From NCBI RefSeq assembly GCF_028369135.1, contig NZ_JAPWHW010000001.1, positions 124,001 to 188,000 on the forward strand: DNA of 64,000 bases, written 5' to 3'. The stretch is from Roseovarius sp. ZX-A-9. Lineage in GTDB: Bacteria; Pseudomonadota; Alphaproteobacteria; Rhodobacterales; Rhodobacteraceae. Numbering within the stretch: position 1 is the stretch's first letter; every line of letters begins with the position of its first letter. Both the position numbers and the translations under genes were made by a program. A model generated the notes under the pieces. It was not told the origin of the DNA. It did not search any database and was given only the letters and a program-made list of their open reading frames with translations. Positions 37,593 through 46,522 of this stretch are shown piece after piece.

Positions 37593-38000
37593 TTGGACGC
37601 CGAGCCCAACGATATTCTCCCGGTCTTTCCGAAAGCGCTCGGGGTTGAACTGACCGAATGTTCGCCCGATCTGGTTGTCGGCACGCTGACCGCCCGGCCC
37701 GAGCACGCCAACCGCAACGGCGTGATGCATGGTGGCGCGATCCTCGGGTTCGCCGACACGCTGGGCGGCGTTGCCAGCTCGCTGAACCTGTCCGGCGACG
37801 ACAAGACCACGACACTGGAGAGCAAGACCAACTTTCTGCGGCCCGTCGCCATCGGCACGAAACTGACCGGGCGGTGTGAGGCGATACACAACGGACGCAA
37901 GACCCAAGTCTGGCAGATCACGCTGATACGCGAGGATGGCAAGGCAGCGGCAGTCACGACGCAGACCCAGATGACCCTGACATGGCAGCCCCCCGCCTGA
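37593..38000 (+). CDS. PaaI-family hotdog thioesterase
   Basis: This 135-residue single hotdog protein has the PaaI/YdiI signature HANRNGVMHGGAILGFADTL, where Asn, Gly-Gly and Asp/Glu set up thioester hydrolysis. It most likely acts on a small acyl- or aryl-CoA. I chose a TTG start at 37593, eight bases after AAGGAA, giving MDAEPNDILPVFPKALGVEL; another TTG at 37566 is possible. The downstream acyl-CoA synthetase gene starts 165 bp later on the same strand, so the pair may act on the same CoA esters. Confidence 0.85.
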   Translation: MDAEPNDILPVFPKALGVELTECSPDLVVGTLTARPEHANRNGVMHGGAILGFADTLGGVASSLNLSGDDKTTTLESKTNFLRPVAIGTKLTGRCEAIHNGRKTQVWQITLIREDGKAAAVTTQTQMTLTWQPPA

Positions 38001-38165
38001 CCGGTGCCCGCCCGAAATCGGTGGCAGACGTGCAGGCTGCGATATGCGGCGCATAGGATGGGCAAAGTGCACGCGAACCTGCCGGAGCGCGGTGCGCCGC
38101 CTGTGGCCAACGCCGCGCCGAGCGGGTAATCTGCGGCGTCCGTGACGGCAGCGCAGGAGAGCCAA

Positions 38166-39392
38166 GTGGCCGCGACCCCCACCGATACGTCCACCCGCGC
38201 TACTGCAGATGCGTCTGCGCAGGCCCTGTTTCGCTGGCATCCCGCGACCCGCACCTTCGAGGGCGGATCGCCTGCCGCGCCCGGCGGCCCGCTAGAGCAG
38301 CTACATAAGGCCATTCTGGGCGGTCGTGGATTTGCCGTGACACCGGATGGGATCGGAATCGAACACGCCTGCCTGCCCCCCGGCATCCTGCACTGCCAGA
38401 CCGGCGGCACCACCGGCACGCCAAAGCTGATCGAGCGCAGCCATGCCTCGTGGATTGCCAGCTTTGCACAGAATGCCCGCGCCTTCGGGATCGGCCCCGA
38501 AACGGGCGTTGCGTGCTTTGGTGGCCTGAGCCATTCGCTGGCGCTCTACGCGGCGGTCGAAGCGTTGCATCTGGGCGCGAATATTCATCTGCTGCACGGG
38601 TTGCGCCCGCGCGCTCAGATCACCGAGCTGAGGCAGCATGGCATGGCCGTGCTCTATGCGACGCCAGCGCAACTGGCGCTGCTGACCACCGTGCAGGCTG
38701 CTTTGCCTAGCGTGCGGCATGTCCTTTGCGGCGGCGGGCAACTTGGCCCCGATTTACGCGGCAAGGTCCGCGCCCTTTGTCCGAATGCGCAGATCGCAGT
38801 TTTCTACGGCGCGTCCGAGACCAGTTTCGTGACCCTCTCGGACAGCAGCACGCCGGCCGGGTCTGTCGGGCGCGCCTACGGGGCGGCGCAGATCGAAATC
38901 CGCAGCGCAGACGGCACCCCGACCAATGGCACCGGCGAGGTCTGGGTTTCCAGCCCCTATCTCTTTGACCGCTATGCCAGCGGCCACAGCCCCGAGACCC
39001 GGCGCGACGGCGCATTTCTGACAGTGGGCGAGATGGGATGGCTGGACGCAGGCGGCCATCTCTATCTAGCCGGACGGCGGGACCGGATGGTGCGTATTGC
39101 CGAGCAGAGCGTACATCCCGAGACACTGGAGGCTCTGCTGCTGACCGATCCCGATGTGGCGCTGGCCTGCGTGTTGCCCCGCGCAGATGCCGCACGCGGG
39201 CGGGTTCTGGTGGCGGTGATCGCGAGCGCGGATGATCCGGCTCTGGCGGCGCGACTGGACCACGCCTGCCGCGCCGCGTTCGGCCCGTTGGTCGCACCTC
39301 GTCGGTATCATTTCCTGCCCGATTTCCCGCTGCGCGCCGCAGGCAAGCCCGACCTTTCGCGGATCGCTGCGTGGCTGGACGCCAGGGAATGA
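38166..39392 (+). CDS. Short AMP-forming acyl-CoA synthetase
   Basis: This adenylate-forming enzyme has 408 residues, about 100 fewer than usual, with the early N-domain missing. It keeps the core motifs: the ATP loop CQTGGTTGTPKLIERSH, YGASETSFVT, GEMGWLDAGGHLYLAGRRDR and the C-terminal lysine in LRAAGKPDLSR that catalyses adenylation. The GTG at 38166 is chosen because GGAG stands six bases before; another GTG at 38142 is possible. It overlaps the thiolase gene by ATGA. The substrate is unknown; convergence with the biotin importer genes hints at pimelate-like acids, which is weak evidence. Confidence 0.8.
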   Translation: MAATPTDTSTRATADASAQALFRWHPATRTFEGGSPAAPGGPLEQLHKAILGGRGFAVTPDGIGIEHACLPPGILHCQTGGTTGTPKLIERSHASWIASFAQNARAFGIGPETGVACFGGLSHSLALYAAVEALHLGANIHLLHGLRPRAQITELRQHGMAVLYATPAQLALLTTVQAALPSVRHVLCGGGQLGPDLRGKVRALCPNAQIAVFYGASETSFVTLSDSSTPAGSVGRAYGAAQIEIRSADGTPTNGTGEVWVSSPYLFDRYASGHSPETRRDGAFLTVGEMGWLDAGGHLYLAGRRDRMVRIAEQSVHPETLEALLLTDPDVALACVLPRADAARGRVLVAVIASADDPALAARLDHACRAAFGPLVAPRRYHFLPDFPLRAAGKPDLSRIAAWLDARE

Positions 39393-40498
39393 CCAGCGCA
39401 GTATGGATCATCTCTGCCCGGCGCAGTGCCGTGGTGCCGCGTGGCGGAGCCTTTGCGGCTCTGGGGCTGGATGAACTGGCCTGCCCGGTGATCCACAGCG
39501 CTCTTGCCGATGCCCGTATCGAGGCCGCGCAGGTGGATGAGCTGATCCTTGGCAATGCCCTTGGTGCCGGGGGCAATCCGGCACGCCTGATCGCGCTCGC
39601 CGCTGGTCTGCAACAGCAGGTCGCGGGCCTCAGCATCGACCGGCAATGTGCCGGGGGGCTGGATGCGGTCCTGCTGGCTGACAGGCTCATCCGTGCAGGC
39701 GCGGCAGATGTTGTGCTGGCCGGCGGGGTCGAGAGCTATTCGCGCCGCCCCCTGCGGCTGCGCACCTATCCCGACGGGCGCGCGCCGGAACCCTATGACC
39801 AGCCAGCCTTTGCCCCCACAGCGGCGCAAGACCCGGATATGGCACAGGCGGCAGACGCACTGGCGCGGTCCCGTGGGATCAGTCGCGCCGCGCAGGACGC
39901 CTTTGCCATCCATAGCCACGCGATGGCGCTGGCCGCCCAAGACCGGCTACGCCAAGAGATCACCCCGATTGCAGGCACCACCACAGACAGCTTCACCCGC
40001 CGCCTTAGCGATCGGATTTGCGCCCGCGCGACCCCGATCAGCGGCAACATTACCGCCGCGAATGCCGCCGTAGCCGCCGATGCCGCAGCAATCTGCGTCG
40101 TCGTTTCGGACCGGATCGCAGCGAAGGTAACAGGGCCAAAAGCGCGCATCGTCACCGGCACGACGCTGGGGGCAAACCCGGCCCAACCTGGGCTTGCCCC
40201 TGTCGCCGCCATCCGCGCCAGTCTGGCCGCCGCCCGCCTCGCTCCCGGCGATCTGAGCGTAATCGAGATGATGGAAGCCTATGCCGTGCAGGCGATGGCC
40301 TGCATCGCGGACGCGGGGCTCGACCCTGCGCGCACCAACCTCGGCGGTGGCGCATTGGCGCGCGGCCACCCCATCGGCGCATCCGGTGCGATCAACGCCG
40401 TGCGGCTCTTTCACGAGTTGCAGATTTCAGGCGGCAGCGGTCTGGCGGCGATTGCCGCCGCTGGGGGCCTCGGCTCGGCCCTGATCCTGGACCTCTAG
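39389..40498 (+). CDS. Atypical thiolase-family protein
   Basis: This 369-residue thiolase-fold protein has the nucleophile C87 in DRQCAGGLDAV and the His in GHPIGASGA. Two usual catalytic positions differ: the NEAF motif reads MMEAYA (Asn to Met) and the C-terminal CxGGG reads AAAGGLGSAL (second Cys to Ala). Such changes are seen in SCP-x-like and some specialised thiolases, so it may cleave or condense poorly, or bind only. It starts in the ACS stop and ends 4 bp into the convergent bioY, so expression of the two units may interfere. Confidence 0.8.
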   Translation: MTSAVWIISARRSAVVPRGGAFAALGLDELACPVIHSALADARIEAAQVDELILGNALGAGGNPARLIALAAGLQQQVAGLSIDRQCAGGLDAVLLADRLIRAGAADVVLAGGVESYSRRPLRLRTYPDGRAPEPYDQPAFAPTAAQDPDMAQAADALARSRGISRAAQDAFAIHSHAMALAAQDRLRQEITPIAGTTTDSFTRRLSDRICARATPISGNITAANAAVAADAAAICVVVSDRIAAKVTGPKARIVTGTTLGANPAQPGLAPVAAIRASLAAARLAPGDLSVIEMMEAYAVQAMACIADAGLDPARTNLGGGALARGHPIGASGAINAVRLFHELQISGGSGLAAIAAAGGLGSALILDL

Positions 40499-41040
40499 CT
40501 ACGCGACAGTACCGCAGCGGGGCGCGCGCGTGCCAGTGCCGATGTAAGCATCCCTGCAACCGCCGCTTTCAGCATGTCGCCCGGAATGAAAACGGCAACC
40601 AGCAGCGCCGCCTCGGGCAGAGACTTGCCCAGTACCAGCGCCAGGCCCGCAATGCCGACCCCGTAAAGCACGACGATTCCGCCAACAGCCGCAGCGATCC
40701 CGGCCACCAATGTCAGCGGTGCAGCGCGCCAACGCTCGGTGATGAGCCCGGTCACGAACGCCGCCAGCGGAAAACCCACCAGAAATCCGACCGTGGGCGA
40801 CGTGAACACGCCCAGGCCCCCGCGCCCACCGGCCAGCAATGGCAGGCCAATCGCCACCAGCAGCAAAAACAGCAACACCGCCAGCGTCCCGCGTCGTGCG
40901 CCCAGAACGGTGCCGCACAGCATCACGCCCAGGCTCTGCGCCGTAATCGGCACGCCGAAGCCCAGCGTGACCTTGGGGATCAGCCCCAGCGCCGCGATGA
41001 GCGCGGCAAAAAGGGCGATAAGGGCGACGTTGCGTTCCAT
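40495..41040 (-). CDS. bioY: Biotin ECF transporter S component
   Basis: BioY is the membrane substrate-binding protein of the biotin ECF importer, 181 residues with about six helices. The family pattern GVPITAQSLGVMLCGTVLG is present, with GGRGGLGVFTSPTVGFLVGF after it. AAGGA lies before the ATG. It is last of three genes with ecfT and ecfA (bioN and bioM), a complete importer. The biotin-dependent carboxylase of the island 23 kb away will also need this vitamin. Confidence 0.93.
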   Translation of the reverse strand: MERNVALIALFAALIAALGLIPKVTLGFGVPITAQSLGVMLCGTVLGARRGTLAVLLFLLLVAIGLPLLAGGRGGLGVFTSPTVGFLVGFPLAAFVTGLITERWRAAPLTLVAGIAAAVGGIVVLYGVGIAGLALVLGKSLPEAALLVAVFIPGDMLKAAVAGMLTSALARARPAAVLSRS

Positions 41041-41067
41041 GGAATATCCTTCTGGCCGGGTGCGCGA

Positions 41068-41664
41068 TCAGATCCCGCCGCGCGCTTTCAGGGCTTCGGC
41101 CACATGATCGGCGTCGTCAAGTGCCAAGAGCGCGAACGGCAGGATAATCCGCCACCCCGGCCGCCGCCGCGACCGCGCGCGCCACGATTGGGCCAGCTGC
41201 CCCCCCTTGGCCGCCAGCGCCGGGGTAAACCGGATCACCAGCGCGATGCTCAATTCCAGCGCGGCGGTGCTGAGCCCGAGTCGACGCAATGGGGTTGCCA
41301 GCCATCGGATGACCGCGATCATGTCGCTCAGCCGCGTGGTCATCGTCACCAGATTGGCCAGTCCCACCGCAGTCAGCAGGCGCAGAGCGATCACAGCACC
41401 CTGCTCCGGCGTCTGGGTGATCAGGTGCCACAGGAAGATGATTGCCAGAAATGGCCAGAGGACGCGCAAGCGGCGCAGCCCGGCCCGCAGGAACACAGCA
41501 CCCGGCGCGGCATAAAGCGCCAGCAGCGCTGCGAAGACCGCCAAATGAAATATCAGACTTTGCGCCGCAAACAGCACCATCGTCGCCACGCACAGCGCCG
41601 CCAGCTTGGCCCCTGCGGGCCAATGATGCGCACGCGTCTCAACCGGCGAGGTCAGAGATATCAT
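41068..41664 (-). CDS. bioN: Biotin ECF transporter T component (BioN, CbiQ family)
   Basis: This 198-residue transmembrane coupling protein has four to five hydrophobic helices and a C-terminal coupling region containing Ala-Arg-Gly-like motifs: QSWRARSRRRP and ADHVAEALKARGGI, which contact the ATPase grooves. It overlaps the ATPase gene by 26 bp and is followed by bioY after 27 bp. Dedicated to BioY because no other S component is near. Confidence 0.88.
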   Translation of the reverse strand: MISLTSPVETRAHHWPAGAKLAALCVATMVLFAAQSLIFHLAVFAALLALYAAPGAVFLRAGLRRLRVLWPFLAIIFLWHLITQTPEQGAVIALRLLTAVGLANLVTMTTRLSDMIAVIRWLATPLRRLGLSTAALELSIALVIRFTPALAAKGGQLAQSWRARSRRRPGWRIILPFALLALDDADHVAEALKARGGI

Positions 41665-42373
41665 CGGCCCCTCCCAGTGACGTCATCTCTGCTGTAAAGG
41701 CGCGCAGCACCTCACCCGCCGCCCCGTCCTGCACGATGCGTCCGTCCGACAGCCAGATCACCCGGTCATAGCTCGACAGGGTCGAGGGATCGTGGCTGAC
41801 ATGCACAAGCGTGGCCTCGACCCCCTCCAGATAGCGTGCCAGTTGCATCCGCGTCGGGATGTCCAACCCCGACAGTGGCTCGTCAAGGATGATCACCCCG
41901 GGCTGCATCGCCAGCACGGCCATCAGGCAAACCAGCTGCTTCTGCCCCTGTGACAGCGTGTGAACCGCAATCTTGGCCCAATGCGATTTGTTGAACCGCT
42001 CCAGCATGGCGACGACCCCGGCGGCCGCGGTCTGCTTGTCTTGCCCAAGCTGGCCAAGGCCAAAGGCGATCTCTTCTTCGACGGTGGGAAAGATGATCTG
42101 ATGGTCGGGGTTCTGGAAGAGGATGCCGACCTGCCGGATCGCCGCCTTGCGGTCGCGGGTCACATCCACGCCCCCGATGCGCACCCGGCCGCGGTCCGGT
42201 GCCACCAGCCCCGCCATGACCCGCGCCAGCGTCGTCTTGCCCGACCCGTTGCGCCCGACGATGCCGATACGCCGCTCGCAGGCGCTCAGGTCTATCCCCT
42301 GCAGCAGCGCGCGACCGTCCACCGCCAGCGCCACGTCCGATAGCTCCAGCAGAGGGGGCGCATCAAGGCTCAT
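41639..42373 (-). CDS. bioM: Biotin ECF transporter ATPase (BioM, CbiO family)
   Basis: This 244-residue ABC ATPase of the energy-coupling factor type has Walker A GRNGSGKTT, Q-loop LFQNPDHQIIFPTVEEEIAF (typical of ECF/cobalt ATPases), signature LSQGQKQLV, Walker B IILDEPLSGLD and the H-loop HVSHDP. As a single ATPase it would homodimerise, as in the BioMNY system. The ATG at 42373 follows AGGAGA; the open frame upstream to 42469 is in the promoter region. It is divergent from the E1-like fusion gene. Confidence 0.92.
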   Translation of the reverse strand: MSLDAPPLLELSDVALAVDGRALLQGIDLSACERRIGIVGRNGSGKTTLARVMAGLVAPDRGRVRIGGVDVTRDRKAAIRQVGILFQNPDHQIIFPTVEEEIAFGLGQLGQDKQTAAAGVVAMLERFNKSHWAKIAVHTLSQGQKQLVCLMAVLAMQPGVIILDEPLSGLDIPTRMQLARYLEGVEATLVHVSHDPSTLSSYDRVIWLSDGRIVQDGAAGEVLRAFTAEMTSLGGADDISDLAG

Positions 42374-42535
42374 CTGGTGGCTCTCCTCTTGCGGCGCGTC
42401 GTTGCGGGACGCGGTTACATACACCCACGCCATGGGGTGAAACAAGGGCGCGGATATTCTTGCAGTCATATCTCAATCGCCTAATGTGCCCGCCTAGGAG
42501 CGTGCCCGACGGCCGCGTAACAAGACGAGGCCGCC

Positions 42536-44725
42536 ATGGATCGCGCCGAGATCGTACACGAAAATTTCCTGCGCCTCTGTCCGCAGGGCGATTTGCCGGA
42601 AGGCGCGCCGCCAAACGACGCTCTGACAGCCGCAGAAGCGGTGTCTCTTTTCCGTGCGCAATGTCTCAGCCGCGCGCTGGACCGGACCAGCCGGGCAATG
42701 CAAAAGGCGGGTCAGGGGTTCTACACCATCGGGTCATCGGGCCACGAGGGCATGGCCGCCGTCGCCCATGCGCTGCGCCCGGATGATATCGCGTTCCTGC
42801 ATTACCGTGATGCTGCGTTTCAGATCGCCCGCGCGGATCAGGTGCCGGGGCAGACCATCACTTGGGATATGCTGCTCAGCTTTGCCTGCTCCTCCGAAGA
42901 TCCCATTTCGGGCGGGCGGCACAAGGTGCTGGGCTCAAAGGCGCTGATGATCCCACCGCAGACCTCGACCATCGCCAGCCACCTGCCAAAGGCCGTCGGC
43001 GCGGCCTACGGGATCGGACTGGCCCGCAGACATCCGCCCGAACACCGTCAATTGCCGCTGGACGGCATCGCGATGGCCAGCTTCGGCGACGCATCTGCCA
43101 ACCATTCGACCGCACAGGGTGCGATCAACGCGGCGGGCTGGGCCAGCGTCCAGTCGGTACCGCTGCCGCTGCTGTTCGTGTGCGAGGATAACGGGATCGG
43201 CATTTCGACCCAAACGCCGAAAGGTTGGATCGCCGCGTCGATGCAGTACCGGCCCGGCATTCGCTATTTCCATGGCGACGGCCTGGACCTCTACGATACC
43301 GCGCGCGCCGCCGCCGAGGCCGCCGCCTATGTCCGGCGACACCGCAAGCCGGCGTTCCTGCATCTGACCATGGTGCGCCTCTATGGCCACGCAGGCGCGG
43401 ACCTGCCCACTACATACCTGCCCAAGGCCCATGTCGAGGCGGAAGAGGCGAACGATCCGCTGTTGCATTCGGTGCGCCTGCTGGACAGCGCCGGCGCACT
43501 GAGCCGCAAAGAGGCGCTGGCGATCTACGAGGAAACACAGGCGCGCGTCGCGCGTGTCGCAGAAGAAGCTGTGCAGCGTCCACGGCTGAAAACCGCAGCC
43601 GACGTGATGGCCAGTATCGTGCCCCCAAAACGCAGTTGCGCGCTCACCAACGGCCCCTCGGAAGAAGCCCGCGCCGCCGCCTTTGGCAGTGATCTGAAGC
43701 AAATGGACCAGCCCCAACCGATGAGCCGCCTGATCAACTGGGCGCTCACCGACCTGATGCTGGAACACTCCGAGATCGTCGTCATGGGCGAGGATGTCGG
43801 GCGCAAGGGCGGTGTCTACGGCGTCACCCAGCGGCTGCACCAGAGGTTCGGTGCCGACCGCGTGATTGACACACTGCTGGATGAACAAAGCATCCTAGGG
43901 CTGGCCATAGGGCTGGCGCATAACGGTTTTGTTCCGATGCCTGAAATCCAGTTCCTCGCCTATCTGCACAATGCCGAGGACCAGTTGCGCGGCGAGGCGG
44001 CAACGCTCCCCTTCTTCAGCAAGGGGCAGTTCACCAATCCGATGGTCCTGCGGATTGCCGGGCTGGGCTATCAGAAAGGGTTTGGCGGGCATTTCCACAA
44101 CGACAACAGCCTTGCCGTGCTGCGCGACATTCCCGGCCTGATCATCGCCTGCCCGTCATCAGGCGCCGATGCCGCCTGCATGTTGCGCGAATGCGTGCGG
44201 CTGGCGCGCGAAGAACAGCGCGTGGTGGTCTTTGTCGAGCCGATCGCCCTCTATCCGATGCGCGACCTGCATGAGGCGGGCGACGGGACGTGGATGGATA
44301 CCTACCCCGCCCCCGACCGCGTGATCGGGCTGGATACGGTCGGCATACACGGCGACGGGACCGATCTGGCCATCGTCACATATGGCAATGGGCATTACCT
44401 GTCACGGCAGGGGCAGGCGCGACTGGCCGCCGAAGGCGTGAAGGCCCGCGTGATCGACATGCGCTGGATCGCGCCGGTGCCCGAGGCCGCGCTGCTTGAG
44501 GCGACGCGCGGCTGCGAGGCGGTGCTGATCGTCGATGAATGCCGCCGGACCGGCGGACAGGCCGAAGGGCTGATGGCGCTTTTCGCCGAAAAGACCTGCC
44601 AGCCTGTTGCACGCTTGGCCGCCGAGGACAGCTTTATCGCCACCGGCCCGGCCTATGCGGCGACGATGCCTTCTGCCGACGGGATCGTGGACGCGGCCAA
44701 GGCGCTGCTGGAGGAATGGTCATGA
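42536..44725 (+). CDS. Fused alpha-beta 2-oxoacid dehydrogenase E1-like TPP enzyme
   Basis: This 729-residue fusion joins both E1 subunits. The alpha part (about 1-360) has the TPP/Mg motif starting GDASANHSTAQGAI and ending in CEDNGIGIS. The beta part (about 390-729) has the activating Glu in EIVVMGEDVGRKGGVYGVTQ, DEQSILGLAIGLAHNGFVP, GGHFHNDNSLAV and DECRRTGGQAEG. It would decarboxylate a 2-oxoacid, possibly branched-chain-like. No E2 or E3 gene is adjacent; instead a FabD-like acyltransferase overlaps its stop by ATGA, so the acyl acceptor is unclear. Codon use is like its neighbours. Confidence 0.85.
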   Translation: MDRAEIVHENFLRLCPQGDLPEGAPPNDALTAAEAVSLFRAQCLSRALDRTSRAMQKAGQGFYTIGSSGHEGMAAVAHALRPDDIAFLHYRDAAFQIARADQVPGQTITWDMLLSFACSSEDPISGGRHKVLGSKALMIPPQTSTIASHLPKAVGAAYGIGLARRHPPEHRQLPLDGIAMASFGDASANHSTAQGAINAAGWASVQSVPLPLLFVCEDNGIGISTQTPKGWIAASMQYRPGIRYFHGDGLDLYDTARAAAEAAAYVRRHRKPAFLHLTMVRLYGHAGADLPTTYLPKAHVEAEEANDPLLHSVRLLDSAGALSRKEALAIYEETQARVARVAEEAVQRPRLKTAADVMASIVPPKRSCALTNGPSEEARAAAFGSDLKQMDQPQPMSRLINWALTDLMLEHSEIVVMGEDVGRKGGVYGVTQRLHQRFGADRVIDTLLDEQSILGLAIGLAHNGFVPMPEIQFLAYLHNAEDQLRGEAATLPFFSKGQFTNPMVLRIAGLGYQKGFGGHFHNDNSLAVLRDIPGLIIACPSSGADAACMLRECVRLAREEQRVVVFVEPIALYPMRDLHEAGDGTWMDTYPAPDRVIGLDTVGIHGDGTDLAIVTYGNGHYLSRQGQARLAAEGVKARVIDMRWIAPVPEAALLEATRGCEAVLIVDECRRTGGQAEGLMALFAEKTCQPVARLAAEDSFIATGPAYAATMPSADGIVDAAKALLEEWS

Positions 44726-45765
44726 CCCGGCGCGCGGTTCTGATCTGCCCCGGTCGCGGGACGTATAACAAGGCTGAGTTGGGCTATCTCGCGCGCCATC
44801 ATGCTGCGCAAGGTGACGCACTGGCCGCGCTCGATGCGCTGCGCGCCGCTGACGGGCAGGAAACGCTGACCGCGCTCGACGGCGCAGCGCGGTTCGATCC
44901 CAAGCTGCACCTGCGCGGCGACATCGCGGCACCGTTGATCTATGCATGCTCTGCGCTCGATGCGCGCAGTCTGGCCGCCGACATTGATGTGGTCGCGATC
45001 ACCGGCAATTCGATGGGCTGGTACACTGCACTCGCGGCTGGCGGCGCGCTCAGTCTGGAAAACGGGCTGCGCGTGGCGGGAACCATGGGCAAACTGATGC
45101 AGGATGCGATGATCGGCGGGCAGTTGATCTACCCTTGCACCCGCGACGATTGGGCACCTGATCCGGCGCGCCGCGCTGCCTTGATGGAATTGATTCAGGA
45201 AATCGACGCGCAGGACGGGCCTGTGCTGCGGCTGTCGATCGACCTTGGCGGGATGCTGGTACTGGCGGGCAATGACGCCGGATTGGCCGCATTCGAGCAG
45301 GCCGTGCCGCGCGTACAAGACCGCTTTCCCCTGCGCCTGCCGGGGCACGCAGCGTTTCACACCGATTTGCAAGAACCCGTGGCAGCCGCTGGTCGCGCAG
45401 CGCTTGGCGACGATCTGTTTCAGCCACCTGCCGTCCCGCTGATCGACGGGCGCGGTGCGATCTGGTGGCCGGGGACCAGCGATGCGCGCGCCTTGCGCGC
45501 CTACACGCTGGGTCATCAGGTGACGCAGAGCTATGATTTTGCCCGCAGCATTGCGGTTGCCGCGCGTGAATTCGCGCCCGACCTCTTTATCATTGCGGGG
45601 CCGGGCACCACGCTGGGCGGTGCCGTGGCGCAATCGCTGATCGCCTGTCGCTGGCAGGGCATGGCGGACAAGGCCGGTTTTCAGGCATGGCAAGAGGCCG
45701 GGCCGTTCATGGTGTCGATGGGCCGCGAGGATCAGCGCGTATTGGCGACCGAACCGCAGGGTTGA
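44722..45765 (+). CDS. FabD-like acyltransferase (malonyl-CoA:ACP transacylase fold)
   Basis: This 347-residue protein of the acyl/malonyl transferase fold has the nucleophilic Ser S97 in AITGNSMGWYTALAAGG and the catalytic His in LPGHAAFHTDLQEP. The pattern GNSMG replaces the common GHSxG, and the usual Arg that binds the malonyl carboxylate (in QxxxxR) is not evident, so the acyl group may be neutral. ATGA overlap with the E1-like fusion argues for a shared pathway, perhaps moving the acyl group formed by E1 onto a carrier. No carrier protein gene is next to it. A 12-bp terminator follows. Confidence 0.8.
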   Translation: MTRRAVLICPGRGTYNKAELGYLARHHAAQGDALAALDALRAADGQETLTALDGAARFDPKLHLRGDIAAPLIYACSALDARSLAADIDVVAITGNSMGWYTALAAGGALSLENGLRVAGTMGKLMQDAMIGGQLIYPCTRDDWAPDPARRAALMELIQEIDAQDGPVLRLSIDLGGMLVLAGNDAGLAAFEQAVPRVQDRFPLRLPGHAAFHTDLQEPVAAAGRAALGDDLFQPPAVPLIDGRGAIWWPGTSDARALRAYTLGHQVTQSYDFARSIAVAAREFAPDLFIIAGPGTTLGGAVAQSLIACRWQGMADKAGFQAWQEAGPFMVSMGREDQRVLATEPQG

Positions 45766-45767
45766 GG

Positions 45768-45798
45768 GCTGCGCCCGCCGGAGATGGGCGGGCGCAGC
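45768..45798. terminator. Bidirectional terminator before the hemerythrin-like gene
   Basis: A perfect 12-bp stem GCTGCGCCCGCC / GGCGGGCGCAGC with 7-nt loop lies between convergent genes, just after the acyltransferase stop and just before the hemerythrin stop. Confidence 0.7.
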
Positions 45799-45801
45799 AG
45801 C

Positions 45802-46368
45802 TTAACCTCGCATCTTGTGATGCAACAGGATCGGCACGACCAGATCCTCTTCATCCGCCAGATGCCGCGCGAGGAATTGCTCGATCTCGGCAGTTGTGTC
45901 GTGCAACGCCTTTGTTTCTTCACGCGCCTGCCCCTCATCAAGCTGGATCAGCTTGACCACACGGTTCGCGCTGTCCGTGAAACGGTCCAGCACTTCGTCC
46001 ATGGCCGCATGATCGCTTTCGAGCATTTCCAGCCCACCCGCAAAGCGCGGATCGGCTCCCTCAAGCTCGGGAAAGAAGCTACGGTCCTCCCAAGTATGAT
46101 GGCCATGCAGGTTGCGCACCAAGAGGTTACCATAGTGCGACAGCCGCGCGGCAAAATCGTCGGGCGAGCGGGCCTTGGTCAGGTATAGCTCGGTCTCGGA
46201 CCGGTTCAGTTCACCCAACTGGCGAAACATCACATGGGCGCTCATCCAGTTCTGGATGGAACGGGCGAAATGCGGGTTCTCCGGCCACGCCTCGCGTGGA
46301 TAGTCCCGCAGCAGGAAGCGCATGTCCTCGGGCAGCGCGTTCCGCCGGATATCAAGGGTCTGTGTCAT
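45802..46368 (-). CDS. Hemerythrin HHE-domain protein
   Basis: This 188-residue helical protein has hemerythrin-like metal ligands spaced over four helices: His in MSAHVMF, NLHGHHTWEDRSFFPELE (H-x2-H with E), ESDHAAMDE and HLADEEDLVVPILLHH. Members bind di-iron and handle O2, NO or iron storage. The ATG at 46368 is used (MTQTLDIRRN). A perfect palindrome at 46382-46396 overlaps its promoter region, so expression is probably repressor-controlled. It is alone on its transcript. Confidence 0.8.
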   Translation of the reverse strand: MTQTLDIRRNALPEDMRFLLRDYPREAWPENPHFARSIQNWMSAHVMFRQLGELNRSETELYLTKARSPDDFAARLSHYGNLLVRNLHGHHTWEDRSFFPELEGADPRFAGGLEMLESDHAAMDEVLDRFTDSANRVVKLIQLDEGQAREETKALHDTTAEIEQFLARHLADEEDLVVPILLHHKMRG

Positions 46369-46381
46369 GGCCAGCAAGTGA

Positions 46382-46396
46382 TGTTACACTGTAACA
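46382..46396. promoter_or_regulatory. Palindromic operator before the hemerythrin-like gene
   Basis: TGTTACA-C-TGTAACA, a perfect 7+7 dyad, lies 13 bp upstream of the likely start codon. Its position near the start suggests repression. The binding regulator is unknown. Confidence 0.6.
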
Positions 46397-46522
46397 GTTT
46401 CAACTTGACCGAACCGCACAGATGCGGCGCGCATATGCACAGGTCAGAGCAGCGCCACCTTGGAGGGCAGTTCGGCGCTGCTCCGGCACCTTCGGCTTGA
46501 TCGCGGAGCTACCGCCCCCCGG

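Noticed and set aside
40018..41697. 559-residue open frame opposite bioY and bioN
   Set aside because: Composition dominated by Arg, Gln and His; bioY, bioN and thiolase account for the region.
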